DNA of 55,946 bases from Promethearchaeota archaeon (lineage in GTDB: Archaea > Asgardarchaeota > Lokiarchaeia > Sigyniarchaeales > SOKP01): assembly GCA_016839585.1 (NCBI GenBank), contig JAEOTZ010000045.1:1-55946 (forward strand). The letters are read 5' to 3'. Made by a program: the position numbers and the translations under genes. This document shows, piece by piece, positions 8,047-16,905 of the stretch (positions are counted from its first letter, which is position 1; the number at the start of each line of letters is the position of its first letter). A model generated the notes under the pieces. It worked only from the letters and a program-made list of their open reading frames with translations. It was not told where the DNA came from and searched no databases.

Positions 8047-8460
8047 TTACTCATCCTCCTTTATATTATTTTTATTTTCTTCTTTTTTTTTGGCAACCTC
8101 TTTTTCATAAAGCGGACTTATAAATTGGTTAACAATATCTTCGCCATTTTTAGTAAGTTCTACCCCATAAGAGACTTGGATTTTGCCATTGTCAGTTTTT
8201 CCATTTATTCTTGTTCCTTTTTCTATTTTTAGATCAGGCTCAGGTATTTCTTCTGTATGAGTTTTTATTAGACCACCTCGTTTAAGAGCATTTAGATGAT
8301 AATTTAAACTTTGTTTTTGAATACCGATATTATCAGCCATTTTTTTAGGTCTTTGAGGACTTTCCGAGAGTTCTCGTAAAATATCAGCTCTTACAGGGCT
8401 TCTAAATACAAGTCCGACTTTTTCGAATATTGGTTTTTTCTTTTCTTTCTTTTTTGCCAT
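8047..8460 (-). CDS. ArsR/winged-helix transcriptional regulator
   Basis: 137 aa. A basic N-terminal segment is followed by a winged helix at about residues 18-75: SPVRADILRELSE, then KKMADNIGIQKQSLNYHLNA as the helix-turn-helix, and LKRGGLIKTH leading to the wing. The C-terminus is lysine/glutamate-rich and probably disordered. There is no visible metal-binding cysteine cluster. It is the first gene of a two-gene operon with the ARPP-1-type protein. The palindromes just upstream make autoregulation likely. Confidence 0.85.
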   Translation of the reverse strand: MAKKKEKKKPIFEKVGLVFRSPVRADILRELSESPQRPKKMADNIGIQKQSLNYHLNALKRGGLIKTHTEEIPEPDLKIEKGTRINGKTDNGKIQVSYGVELTKNGEDIVNQFISPLYEKEVAKKKEENKNNIKEDE

Positions 8461-8491
8461 AATTTTTCACATCAGTTTTTGGTAAAAGCTT

Positions 8492-8521
8492 TTTTTACTA
8501 TAAAAGTTTTTACTGTAAAAA
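8492..8521. promoter_or_regulatory. Tandem palindromic operator, two abutting 15-bp sites
   Basis: Site 1 (8492-8506) is TTTTTACTATAAAAG and site 2 (8507-8521) is TTTTTACTGTAAAAA. Site 2 is a perfect 7-1-7 palindrome and site 1 has two mismatches to it. They abut with no gap, 32-61 bases before the start of the HTH gene. A weaker related run (TTTTTGGTAAAAG) lies at 8476-8488. Two dimer sites in the promoter of a winged-helix gene are the usual form of an autoregulatory operator. Confidence 0.6.
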
Positions 8522-8634
8522 TAAATAGTCATTTTCATATTTAAATGTTTGTGATTTACAAAATTAAATTTCTTTTATTAAAATCATTTGAATTTGAATA
8601 GGAATAAAATAATAATTTAAGTAAAAATAGATGA

Positions 8635-10926
8635 TTATTCAACTGGTCGAAAAATTCCTTTTTTTATTAAAGAAAGAATTGCTTCATAATCTTTTGGAGT
8701 ACACACATTTTCCGGAAGTAAGTAAATAGCATAAAAGTAATTAAATTTATGTTGTTTCATAAAATCTAAAGCTCTTTTAATCATTTCTTTCTCATTTTGG
8801 TTTAGATCAGCTTTTTTAGGTATTACAATTTTTAATGGATAAAGGAGTGTAATATTCATATGCTTTTCCACTAAATTCTTTATTCCTCGAAATGGTTTAA
8901 GATTTCCATCAAATTGATCAATTAAGTTACCATAATTTTTGTATATATCATAAGCTAAAGACTCAATAGAGTATAAAAAGTTTTTAGAGGGATTTTCTTT
9001 CATTATTATGATTATTCTTAAATTTACAAACTCAACCATTAAAAGGATTGAGCCACGATACTCTAATTTAATTGTGCGTGAGTCTTTAGTTCCTTCTAAC
9101 ACTTCTGTTCCAAAATTATGCAATGCTTGTAGATATCCCGCAATTAATGTTAAATCAAATTCTTTTTCTTCAAATGACTCTGCGTATAAATCAATACCGG
9201 ATTTCTTATCAAGAACAATGATATATTTTAAATTCATAACATCTGTGCATTCTTCTAAGATTAGTTTTAATCTTTTTCTACCTTTTGTTTCGCGCTTTTT
9301 GAGGATTGTATAACCTATGAATCCCATAAAAGCAGCAGCAATTATAATAATGCCGATAATAAGAAATAGTGAAAAATCGGGGCTAGACCCAGTAGAAACT
9401 GGGACAGAAGTGATGGTAAATACTTGTGTTTGAACTCCTGCATCAGTTTGATTATTCCAATATAAATATGCAATATAGTTACCTTCTAAAATACCTGAAG
9501 GCAAATTATAAGAAAATACATTATTATCAGGTGGAATTGTCTTTTTTATTTCAAATTCAACAGAACCGAGAGGATCAATTAATTGAAATGTATAATTTCC
9601 AGGTAAAACAGGAGGACTAATTGAAAATACTAATTCTTCCCCAATTTCAAATTCAGTTGTAATAGTATTAATATTAAAGTTAATGTTTGGAGAATAAGCT
9701 TTTATTTCCCATTCTGCCCCATCTGAAATTATATTATGTGGTATACATAAGAGATTTTCTGTAGGGTTGATTGTTACATTGTTGGTTATATCTAACAAAT
9801 CTTTATAAATTGAAAAGTTCTTCCATTGTGAAGGATAGTAGAATTCTATTGAACAATTGCTTGAATATCGTGTAATGGAAGGTCTTACTATCCATTCATT
9901 AGTAGAATTAGCTTTAATTGTTACTGAAGCAGGGGATAAGAAAATATTATGCGTATTCAATAAATAATCTACATCGAAAATCAGAATTGCTGAATTATTG
10001 TTAAAAATAGGAAGGTTAATTTGTTCACTATTAGGAGAAAAAATTAGTGGAGTAAGGGGTAAATTACCAGATCCAATAGAAGGTCCATTTTGAATTTCAT
10101 AATACTCATTATCAATTTCAATAGTCATATTAATATCTTCTGGATAAACAGGAACTCCTGTTTCTCGAATTAATTTATATAAAAAGGGGGAATTTGATAT
10201 TCCCGTAGTCCAAATACCCTCTATAAATCGAGAGATTAATAAATTTGGATTTTTTGGATCAATATTGTTATAATACCAGTAATATTCATTATCGTTTACT
10301 GAAATAATATTCGAGCCATTTAAGACTAAAAAATAATCTCCTTTTGGTAATAATAATGGTGAGGGTGAAAGAAAGTCTTGCAAATACCATCCTTCTGCAT
10401 TTGACATATTGATATCCATAGTCAAATATATAGTATTATTAGGGATCTCGTTTGCTGTATCATATCCTCTTATTTGAACTTGAATAACTTTAGGAGAGGG
10501 GGTATTTTCTCTCCTTCCATATAGGTATATTCCATGCAGTGTCTCGGATTCATTTAAATGTAATTGTACTGCTAATCCTTGCTCTCTATCATTAACATTT
10601 TGGTAATAAATCGTATGATAAATTCCCGAATAACTTTTATTTTCGATATTTTCTATCTCTGTGCCTAGATTTTTTATATTTGTGAAATTTAGTTCAATAT
10701 TTTCTATGTTCCATGAAGAAGATGGCAATTCAATGTCAATTGAATCCACATTATTATGAAAACCCTGATTAATTGAATTTTCAACCATTTCGAAATTCAA
10801 GTTAATATTAAGAGAATGTTCACTACCATTTGACGAAACAACATCTAAATTCTGAAATAATACGGTAAATAAACTTAATAAGATTACAAAAATAAATCCT
10901 CTTTTTAATAAATTTAATGTCTTCAT
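8635..10926 (-). CDS. Surface receptor-like protein: ectodomain, one TM helix, cytoplasmic longin-like domain (copy 1)
   Basis: 763 aa. A signal peptide (residues about 8-30, hydrophobic, ending near VVSSNG) precedes an ectodomain of about 490 residues, rich in Asn/Ser/Thr and in N-x-S/T sequons. Its first part looks like a jelly-roll or 'choice-of-anchor' sandwich (GIYLYGRRE, LLLPKGDYFLVLNGS). The part next to the membrane looks like an Ig/macroglobulin-type domain (GNYIAYLYWNNQTDAGVQTQ). One TM helix spans about 519-542. The cytoplasmic part (543-763) begins with a basic stretch. It then shows the strand-strand-helix-strands-helix pattern of longin/Roadblock folds (YIIVLDKKSGIDLYAESF to YDIYKNYGNLI) and ends in a 60-residue winged-helix-like segment. 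Three paralogues lie at 32.4-39.5 kb. The function is unknown; the topology suggests surface sensing linked to small GTPases. Confidence 0.75.
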   Translation of the reverse strand: MKTLNLLKRGFIFVILLSLFTVLFQNLDVVSSNGSEHSLNINLNFEMVENSINQGFHNNVDSIDIELPSSSWNIENIELNFTNIKNLGTEIENIENKSYSGIYHTIYYQNVNDREQGLAVQLHLNESETLHGIYLYGRRENTPSPKVIQVQIRGYDTANEIPNNTIYLTMDINMSNAEGWYLQDFLSPSPLLLPKGDYFLVLNGSNIISVNDNEYYWYYNNIDPKNPNLLISRFIEGIWTTGISNSPFLYKLIRETGVPVYPEDINMTIEIDNEYYEIQNGPSIGSGNLPLTPLIFSPNSEQINLPIFNNNSAILIFDVDYLLNTHNIFLSPASVTIKANSTNEWIVRPSITRYSSNCSIEFYYPSQWKNFSIYKDLLDITNNVTINPTENLLCIPHNIISDGAEWEIKAYSPNINFNINTITTEFEIGEELVFSISPPVLPGNYTFQLIDPLGSVEFEIKKTIPPDNNVFSYNLPSGILEGNYIAYLYWNNQTDAGVQTQVFTITSVPVSTGSSPDFSLFLIIGIIIIAAAFMGFIGYTILKKRETKGRKRLKLILEECTDVMNLKYIIVLDKKSGIDLYAESFEEKEFDLTLIAGYLQALHNFGTEVLEGTKDSRTIKLEYRGSILLMVEFVNLRIIIIMKENPSKNFLYSIESLAYDIYKNYGNLIDQFDGNLKPFRGIKNLVEKHMNITLLYPLKIVIPKKADLNQNEKEMIKRALDFMKQHKFNYFYAIYLLPENVCTPKDYEAILSLIKKGIFRPVE

Positions 10927-11177
10927 AATTCAAATTAACTAGATTTTAGATTAGATTCTTCTTTCTTATTAAAAAATTTTTTGTTTATATTCTATTATGA
11001 ATTTTTAATGGAAATAATGAAATTTTTATTGAGAGAAGCACTTATCATTGATTTAGGATATTATTATTAAGAGTTTTCTACATAATTGTAAACACTTAAA
11101 TATCTAAAGAAAACAATATTACTTACTTAAATTGCATTTTAATTTCTTAATTAAGTTTAAAAGGGTGAATTTAAAAA

Positions 11178-11483
11178 ATGGTTGTTTTTATGCTTACTGC
11201 ATGGTATCCTTTCAATAAAATTAATGAAGTCACCAGTAAGGCTATGAAATATACTAAAATGCCAGATTACATAGTAAAATGGCGTGCTTTCTCGACTGCT
11301 GACGGAAAAGAAGGTGTAAAAGCCTACAATCTTATATATGTCGCAGACGATAAGGTAGCTGAAGCAGAAATATATATAGTAAAATTGCAGCAGGAATTTG
11401 TGGATATTGAAGGATATGTATATAAAATTGAACCACTTATGAGCATGAGAGATTACCAGAAATTTATGGCTTTAAAGCTATAA
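11178..11483 (+). CDS. Small conserved-looking hypothetical protein
   Basis: 101 aa. The opening MVVFMLTAWYPFNKINEVTSKAM gives a strand then a helix, followed by VKWRAFSTADGKEGVKAYNLIYVADDKVAEAE and a second helix. The alternation suggests a ferredoxin-like alpha/beta fold, as in dimeric alpha-beta barrel proteins. I do not recognise the family. No membrane segment, cysteine or catalytic motif stands out. It stands alone after a 251-bp AT-rich spacer in which I see no further feature. The start at the ATG at 11178 is supported by a GGGTG stretch about 15 bases upstream. Confidence 0.65.
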   Translation: MVVFMLTAWYPFNKINEVTSKAMKYTKMPDYIVKWRAFSTADGKEGVKAYNLIYVADDKVAEAEIYIVKLQQEFVDIEGYVYKIEPLMSMRDYQKFMALKL

Positions 11484-11536
11484 TACTTTGATAATTAATC
11501 TAAATTATAAATAATACTTTTTTTTAATTTTATCTT

Positions 11537-11758
11537 TTATTCATACCTTTTTTTTATCCATATTACATATTGTATCCTTGTTAATAATAAAATACCACCA
11601 AGTAATAATGCAATACCAATAGCCATTAATAGTGGAGATGCTTTTTCTGGTGAATTTGTATACAATATAACCCAGATAATTAATAAAACTATCGCTACAA
11701 TTATTATAATTAAAGAATAGTTTCTTATCTTCGTGTCAAATTTATCGAGTTCTTCCAT
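11537..11758 (-). CDS. Small two-helix membrane protein
   Basis: 73 aa from the ATG at 11758 (MEELDKFDTKI). An ATG 105 bases further upstream stays in frame but would add a Phe/Asn-rich stretch that looks non-coding. Two TM helices are clear (LIIIIVAIVLLIIWVILY and LLMAIGIALLLGGILLL), joined by a short loop. The C-terminus is short and basic. No family is recognised. Confidence 0.6.
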   Translation of the reverse strand: MEELDKFDTKIRNYSLIIIIVAIVLLIIWVILYTNSPEKASPLLMAIGIALLLGGILLLTRIQYVIWIKKRYE

Positions 11759-12051
11759 TTTAACTTTAAATTTACACAGCTTATTTGAATTATCTTTGAG
11801 ATATGAAAGATTAAATGAATTAAAGTTAAAGATATAAAAAAATGTTTCCTTAAAACATCTCAAAAATGAAATTATTCATAATTATAGCAATTAATTCATT
11901 CAATTTCCTAAAAATCTTAAATCGTAAAAGTGAATACTATTATTTACTTTACTTTTTAAATCAATTTTAGAAGATCTCTTGATTTTTTATTATACAAACA
12001 TAAAAAAGCCTACTTTTTCATTTTAAAGTAATTATTAAATATAAAAAATAT

Positions 12052-12417
12052 ATGGTGAAATTATTGGCAGAAATAGCAAAAGTAGAAGAAAAAAGTGATA
12101 TTGAGGAAGTTAAGGAAGAAGCTATAACGAGAACAATCATTCCAGAGATATGTACATATGAGAATGAAGATAGCACAGGTTATATAATAGAAGTTATTTT
12201 ACCTGGTGTAGAGAAAGATACTATTAAGTTAAAGATGAATAAAAACAATTTAATTGTATATGGTGAAACCGATTCATTAAATTACGGTGGTCTCTATCAA
12301 TTATGTTGCCCAATCGATCCTGACAAAGCGAAATCGACCTATAGAAATGGATTACTAAAGATTGAGGTTCCTTATTTAGATATAATGAAAGATACTGTTA
12401 ATATTAAAATAGAATAA
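12052..12417 (+). CDS. Small heat-shock protein, Hsp20/alpha-crystallin family
   Basis: 121 aa. After a 30-residue charged N-terminal arm, the alpha-crystallin domain runs from about residue 32 to the end. It has YIIEVILPGVEKDTIKLKM (strands 2-4, with the conserved LPGV), NLIVYGE, and GLLKIEVPYLD, the family's GhLxhxhP signature. A C-terminal IKI matches the IxI motif that docks subunits into oligomers. It is an ATP-independent holdase for unfolding proteins in the cytoplasm. The loop bearing strand 6 is short, as in minimal archaeal members. A T-tract follows the stop. Confidence 0.85.
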   Translation: MVKLLAEIAKVEEKSDIEEVKEEAITRTIIPEICTYENEDSTGYIIEVILPGVEKDTIKLKMNKNNLIVYGETDSLNYGGLYQLCCPIDPDKAKSTYRNGLLKIEVPYLDIMKDTVNIKIE

Positions 12418-12420
12418 AAA

Positions 12421-12440
12421 TTTCTTTTTTTTCTTTTTTT
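12421..12440 (+). terminator. T-tract terminator after the Hsp20 gene
   Basis: Twenty bases containing 18 T begin four bases after the stop codon of the small heat-shock gene. This is typical of archaeal U-tract termination. Confidence 0.55.
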
Positions 12441-12550
12441 ATTAATATAACTGAAAAGATATCTCTATTTTCTCGTTTAATAGGCACAATCTATAATAGG
12501 ATTTCTTAATTTGATAGCATTATAATATACAAAATAAAAATTCTTCATCA

Positions 12551-13015
12551 TTGAAAGTTTCCCTAAAAATACAAATAAATAATTTAATAACAATTTATGA
12601 GCAAAAGGCAGAGTGTGGGATATTTTTTAAGCTTAATAAAGGAAAATCACCTTTAGAAATAATTGGAGTATTAGATTTCTTAAAATACAAGATTATAAAA
12701 TGGGGGAATACAAATCTCTTTAGCTATCATGGTAATTTATTCAATGATAATAGTATTCTAGTAGTTGGAGCACGGGATCTGGAAGAAGCTATAAGCATAA
12801 TGATTTATATGTTTTTAACTAATGTTGTAGATAATCAGTACGAAATTGACAGTTTAATCGAGAAATTAGGGTCTTCAAAGGATATTGAACTGTATTTAAG
12901 AAACTTGTTTTCTGAAAACACAAAAAAAGGATATCCACGTAATTTAGATTTGGAAATACAATTAAAAAATCATTTAGAAGGTCTTATTAAAGATGAAAAT
13001 ATTTCTAAAACCTAA
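12551..13015 (+). CDS. Hypothetical alpha/beta protein
   Basis: 154 aa, starting at a TTG; no ATG or GTG is available near the start. Predicted strands (SLKIQINNLITIYEQ, CGIFFKLNKG, SILVVGARD) alternate with helices (SPLEIIGVLDFL, LEEAISIMIYMFLTNVV, IDSLIEKLG). The C-terminal third is helical and charged. No membrane segment or known motif is visible, and I do not recognise it. It converges with the MFS gene on the other strand 19 bp away. Confidence 0.5.
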   Translation: MKVSLKIQINNLITIYEQKAECGIFFKLNKGKSPLEIIGVLDFLKYKIIKWGNTNLFSYHGNLFNDNSILVVGARDLEEAISIMIYMFLTNVVDNQYEIDSLIEKLGSSKDIELYLRNLFSENTKKGYPRNLDLEIQLKNHLEGLIKDENISKT

Positions 13016-13034
13016 TATTAATTTATTAATTTCC

Positions 13035-14318
13035 CTAAATCTGCTCTTTTTTAATATTTCGTGATAGGTAAGTTAAAATGAAGAAAATTAATAGCCCCCC
13101 AAATATAAGAAAATAGTGTATTGCATATATTTCAATCTCCATAACGTATCCTGCTATTATGGGAGTTAACCCAAATCCCATTCCTACGATAATTTCATTA
13201 ATGGTCGAATATCTTGTTGAATTCTCAGCTGTTCCATATTCAAGCATAATTTTCATTCCAACCCCGTGAATTAATCCTAAGAACAGCCCAACAATAGCTG
13301 TTATTATTGAAATATACCAGATATTTCCCAAAAGAACAATTGTGAATGAAATTAGGATTACTGCTATGAAACTCAACAAGGTGGCTATTTTTCTACTATG
13401 AATTTTCATTGAATTTATCCAGGTTAAACCTAATAGTTGCATAAATTGTAGTCCACATTGTACAAGATAGGTTAGATAAGAGAATTCATCAGATAAAAGG
13501 GCTTTTAGAAGAATTGGATAGCCAAAAATAAATGTTGATTTTGATATTGTTAAAAACATTATACTAAACCATGAAAAAAGTACAGGGTATACAATCATAG
13601 GTGTTTGTGAGTTGACTACTAAATCTTCTTTAATATCTAAGTGAGAAAGGGGGTCTTCTGTTTGATAAATTACACCTTTTTTTAAAATAGCAGATCCCTT
13701 TTCCTTTTTTATGAAGAAACTTAAAGGGATTAATAAAAATGATAATAACCAAGAAATTATCATTGCAGAAAAATCATTTAAAGAAAACGCCCAGAGAAAA
13801 CCGACAAGAAGCCCGATAATAAAACCAGAATTCCAAGAAAGATTAAATAGAGCAAAATTTTTCTTTGATTTTTCAATACTACTTACTTTTTGCCACTTAC
13901 TTAATAGATTTAGACAATTTGGCCAAAATAATCCCAATGTTAATCCCAATAATATTCGGCAGATAATTAAAAACCAAGCCTCAGGGTATAATATTTGAGC
14001 TACTGTTAGAAATGGGGTCAAAATCGAATTTAATATAAGAGCATTTCTAATCCCTAAAAATTTAGTTGTTAGCAATTGCCCTATTATGGGTGCAACAATA
14101 TAAGTAATTGCTCCTGCAGAAGATATGAAACCTAAAGTACTTTCTCTAATATCTATTACGAAATAAAGATAATTAAATAGAGCTCTTTCAAAAATTGAAA
14201 GATAAAACAACCTTACAAAGGCAAGCACAAAAATTGGCCATGTCCGATAATCTCCCCCCGAGTATTTGGTATTAACTTTATTATTTTGATATGTAGGAGA
14301 TTTTCTCGGGTTTTCCAT
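13035..14318 (-). CDS. MFS transporter
   Basis: 427 aa with about 12 TM helices in two halves joined by a hydrophilic loop (about residues 200-235, KKEKGSAILKK to EDLVVNSQ). Helix 4/5 carries the ICRILLGLTLGLFWPNCLNLL segment with the Arg and glycines common to MFS. Motif A is degenerate. The N-terminus is a 25-residue polar cytoplasmic tail. It is probably a secondary transporter of small organic compounds; the substrate is unknown. It is not close in sequence to the other two MFS proteins in the window. Confidence 0.82.
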   Translation of the reverse strand: MENPRKSPTYQNNKVNTKYSGGDYRTWPIFVLAFVRLFYLSIFERALFNYLYFVIDIRESTLGFISSAGAITYIVAPIIGQLLTTKFLGIRNALILNSILTPFLTVAQILYPEAWFLIICRILLGLTLGLFWPNCLNLLSKWQKVSSIEKSKKNFALFNLSWNSGFIIGLLVGFLWAFSLNDFSAMIISWLLSFLLIPLSFFIKKEKGSAILKKGVIYQTEDPLSHLDIKEDLVVNSQTPMIVYPVLFSWFSIMFLTISKSTFIFGYPILLKALLSDEFSYLTYLVQCGLQFMQLLGLTWINSMKIHSRKIATLLSFIAVILISFTIVLLGNIWYISIITAIVGLFLGLIHGVGMKIMLEYGTAENSTRYSTINEIIVGMGFGLTPIIAGYVMEIEIYAIHYFLIFGGLLIFFILTYLSRNIKKEQI

Positions 14319-14536
14319 CGTTCAATACCTTTTTAAATTTAATTAAAATTTAAAATAATACTTTCCTCAAATATTTTCTTAAAGGATAATGTTATTCAAA
14401 AAGGTTCGAAATGTATTTGGAAATCATTAAATATAATTAATTTGAACGTGAATTAGAAAATTAGCTTATTAAAGGACCTTTAGGGATTAATGTGTGAAAA
14501 AAATCAGCAAAAATATAAAATTGATTTATTGTGCTT

Positions 14537-15379
14537 CTATTGAAATATATCAAATCCAGCATTTTTGAATGCTTGAATTTGTTTTTCATTGAATTCGACC
14601 ATTGCCTTAGAGGGGTATCTTAATTTAAATAAGAATTGTGCATGATTTCTTATCTCCAACTTTTTCATCCTTTTTTTAACCAGTTTTATCCAACTAGTTT
14701 TATGTTGTTTACTTGCCTCAACAACTTCTATATAAGCTTTTTCAAGATACTTATCTACATTTATATCGAAATCCCCATATTTATTATTATAAGCTTCTAC
14801 TATCTCGTCATCACTTAAAATTTTATATTTTTCATTATGAGCAATTAAGTTGTGTTTTAATTTAGGAATGAATTCTGGAATAGATTCTGGATATCCTATC
14901 GATAAAATCATCATAGGAAGTACATACTTAGGTATTGAGAAATACTCCCTCGCATTATCAATCTTAGATTGAATTGATCCCACGTAAACGGACCCAAGTC
15001 CATAGTTTTCAGCTAAGATGACAACATTTTGGGCAGCACACATAAGATCAGCATAGGCAATTAAAAAATGGGAAAGGGAATTTTCTCCCTGAAAATTAGT
15101 ATCAGACTTGAGAGTCCATTTTTTTATCCTATAGAAATCTATACAAAAAATCATGGATAAAGGTGCATTTTTTACCCAAGGTTGACCTCCAACAAATTCT
15201 GTTAATTTTTTCTTTCCTTCGACCCCTTGTACAATGATGATTGATATTGGTTGAATGTTTCCTCCTGATGGAGCATTATTAGCAACTTGAATAAGTTTTT
15301 CAAGGATATGATCTGGAATTTTTGTATCTTTAAAGTATCTAACAGATCGTCTTTCCATCATTAAATCATAAAGATTCAT
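14537..15379 (-). CDS. Nitroreductase-family FMN oxidoreductase with C-terminal extension
   Basis: 280 aa. The N-terminal 190 residues are a canonical nitroreductase: MMERRSVRYFKDTKIP, NNAPSGGNIQPISI (FMN contact), AYADLMCAAQNVVILAENYGLGSVYVGS and VLPMMILSIGYPES. The last 80-90 residues are a charged helical extension (about 195-280) ending in NAGFDIFQ, not part of the catalytic fold. It would act as a homodimer reducing quinones, nitro groups or a cofactor with NAD(P)H. It is divergent from the ferredoxin-tailed aldo/keto reductase 142 bp away. Confidence 0.85.
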   Translation of the reverse strand: MNLYDLMMERRSVRYFKDTKIPDHILEKLIQVANNAPSGGNIQPISIIIVQGVEGKKKLTEFVGGQPWVKNAPLSMIFCIDFYRIKKWTLKSDTNFQGENSLSHFLIAYADLMCAAQNVVILAENYGLGSVYVGSIQSKIDNAREYFSIPKYVLPMMILSIGYPESIPEFIPKLKHNLIAHNEKYKILSDDEIVEAYNNKYGDFDINVDKYLEKAYIEVVEASKQHKTSWIKLVKKRMKKLEIRNHAQFLFKLRYPSKAMVEFNEKQIQAFKNAGFDIFQ

Positions 15380-15496
15380 AATATATCTGATTGAATTTAA
15401 TTTATTCAGAAGATTTATGATTAATTAAAAATGAAAATATCATTTTAGGTTATGTATATCTTTCTTAAACAAAAAATTAATATTTTTTAGCATATC

Positions 15497-15506
15497 TTTA
15501 TACAAA
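15497..15506 (+). promoter_or_regulatory. TATA box of the aldo/keto reductase gene
   Basis: TTTATACAAA lies about 25 bases before the two in-frame ATGs (15522 and 15528). This spacing predicts a leaderless or nearly leaderless message. Confidence 0.45.
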
Positions 15507-15521
15507 AACAATTAATTTTAG

Positions 15522-16745
15522 ATGATTATGAAGTATCGAAAAATGGGTTCATTGGGTTGGGAAGTATCTGCTTTAGGTTTTGGAGCTATGCGATTACCAG
15601 TAGAACAGAATTTTAAAATAATCGAAGATGAAGCGATTAAAATGATTCGTTATGCAATTGATCATGGAGTAAATTATGTTGATACAGCATATCCTTATCA
15701 TGATGGTAATAGTGAAGTAATAGTTGGAAAAGCATTAAAAGATGGTTATCGTGAAAAAGTTCATCTCACTACAAAATTACCTATTTGGTTAGTTAAAAAA
15801 AGAGAGGATTTTGACAAATATCTTAACGAACAGATTGGGAGATTACAAACAAATCCGGATATTTATTTATTTCATGGATTAAACAAAGGACGATTTGAAA
15901 AAATTAAAAAGCTTAATTTAATCGAAAAAATGGAAGAAGCTAGAGATATTGGTTTATTTCAATACATAGGTTTCTCATTTCATGATAGTTTTGAAGTATT
16001 TCAAGAGATAATTGATTATTATGATTGGGACTGTTGTCAAATCCAACATAATTATCTAGATATCGATTATCAAGCAGGTACTAATGGATTAACATATGCT
16101 GGAAGTAAAAACATTGCAGTTATTATTATGGAACCAATTCGAGGCGGGAAATTGGCTATTCCAGAGAATAAATTAGAGGCAAAGCCAGAGATTAAGGAAG
16201 TATTGGAAAACTCGAAGGTAATAAGGAGTATGGCTGATTGGGCTTTACAATTCCTTTGGAATCAACCTGAAGTTTCAGTTGTATTAAGTGGTATGAGTAA
16301 TATGCAACAAGTTATAGAAAATGTAGAATCTGCTGATAAATCAGGAATTAATATTCTATCTGAAGAAGAATTACATACAATTTTTAATTTACGAAAAGCA
16401 TACAAGAAATATGATATAGTACCTTGCACAAGTTGTGGATATTGTATGCCCTGCCCAAATGGAGTAACTATTCCAAGCGTTCTAATGCTTATAAATGAAA
16501 TTGCATATTGGGGTGAAAGACGTAAACCAAGAATTGCATTTTTTTATAATAGAATGGTTAAAACCCAAGAAGATTTAGAAAAAAAGATATCAGAAGGAGA
16601 AGAAGTTGAAGGAGCAGCCTCTCTATGCATTCAATGCGAGGAATGTCTGGATAAGTGTCCACAACAAATTAATATTCCTGATATAATGGAAAAGGCAAAC
16701 GCTATTTTTAAAGACAACAAAAAAGTTTCAGAAGTTCTGGAATAA
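15522..16745 (+). CDS. Aldo/keto reductase with C-terminal 2[4Fe-4S] ferredoxin domain
   Basis: 407 aa. Residues 1-285 are an AKR barrel. They have the MKYRKMGSLGWEVSALGFG opening, the GVNYVDTAYPYHDGNSE catalytic Asp/Tyr segment, a KLP lysine, the HGL segment and the MEPIRGGKLA strand. The C-terminal region carries two cysteine clusters, CTSCGYCMPCP (from about residue 302) and CIQCEECLDKCP (from about 369), the pattern of dicluster ferredoxins. This AKR-ferredoxin fusion is common in anaerobes and links NAD(P)H-dependent carbonyl reduction to low-potential electron carriers. The second ATG at 15528 is an equally good start. A T-tract follows the stop. Confidence 0.88.
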   Translation: MIMKYRKMGSLGWEVSALGFGAMRLPVEQNFKIIEDEAIKMIRYAIDHGVNYVDTAYPYHDGNSEVIVGKALKDGYREKVHLTTKLPIWLVKKREDFDKYLNEQIGRLQTNPDIYLFHGLNKGRFEKIKKLNLIEKMEEARDIGLFQYIGFSFHDSFEVFQEIIDYYDWDCCQIQHNYLDIDYQAGTNGLTYAGSKNIAVIIMEPIRGGKLAIPENKLEAKPEIKEVLENSKVIRSMADWALQFLWNQPEVSVVLSGMSNMQQVIENVESADKSGINILSEEELHTIFNLRKAYKKYDIVPCTSCGYCMPCPNGVTIPSVLMLINEIAYWGERRKPRIAFFYNRMVKTQEDLEKKISEGEEVEGAASLCIQCEECLDKCPQQINIPDIMEKANAIFKDNKKVSEVLE

Positions 16746-16747
16746 AA

Positions 16748-16785
16748 TTTTTACTATTTTTTATTATATTTTTTTCTTTCCTTTT
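16748..16785 (+). terminator. T-rich terminator after the aldo/keto reductase gene
   Basis: Several T runs begin directly after the stop codon at 16745. No hairpin is visible. Confidence 0.5.
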
Positions 16786-16840
16786 ATAACTTTTTCTAAA
16801 AAGATTAGCGGACTGGATGTTGAAAGTTGAAAAACTGAAG

Positions 16841-16850
16841 ATTATATAAA
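16841..16850 (+). promoter_or_regulatory. TATA box of the ferredoxin-nitroreductase gene
   Basis: ATTATATAAA is followed by AT-rich DNA, with the ATG at 16906. The predicted transcription start near 16870 leaves a leader of about 35 nt. Confidence 0.5.
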
Positions 16851-16905
16851 TAAGAGATAATTAATTCATAAAAATAAATAATTTTAGAATTTTAAAGTGT
16901 TAAAA

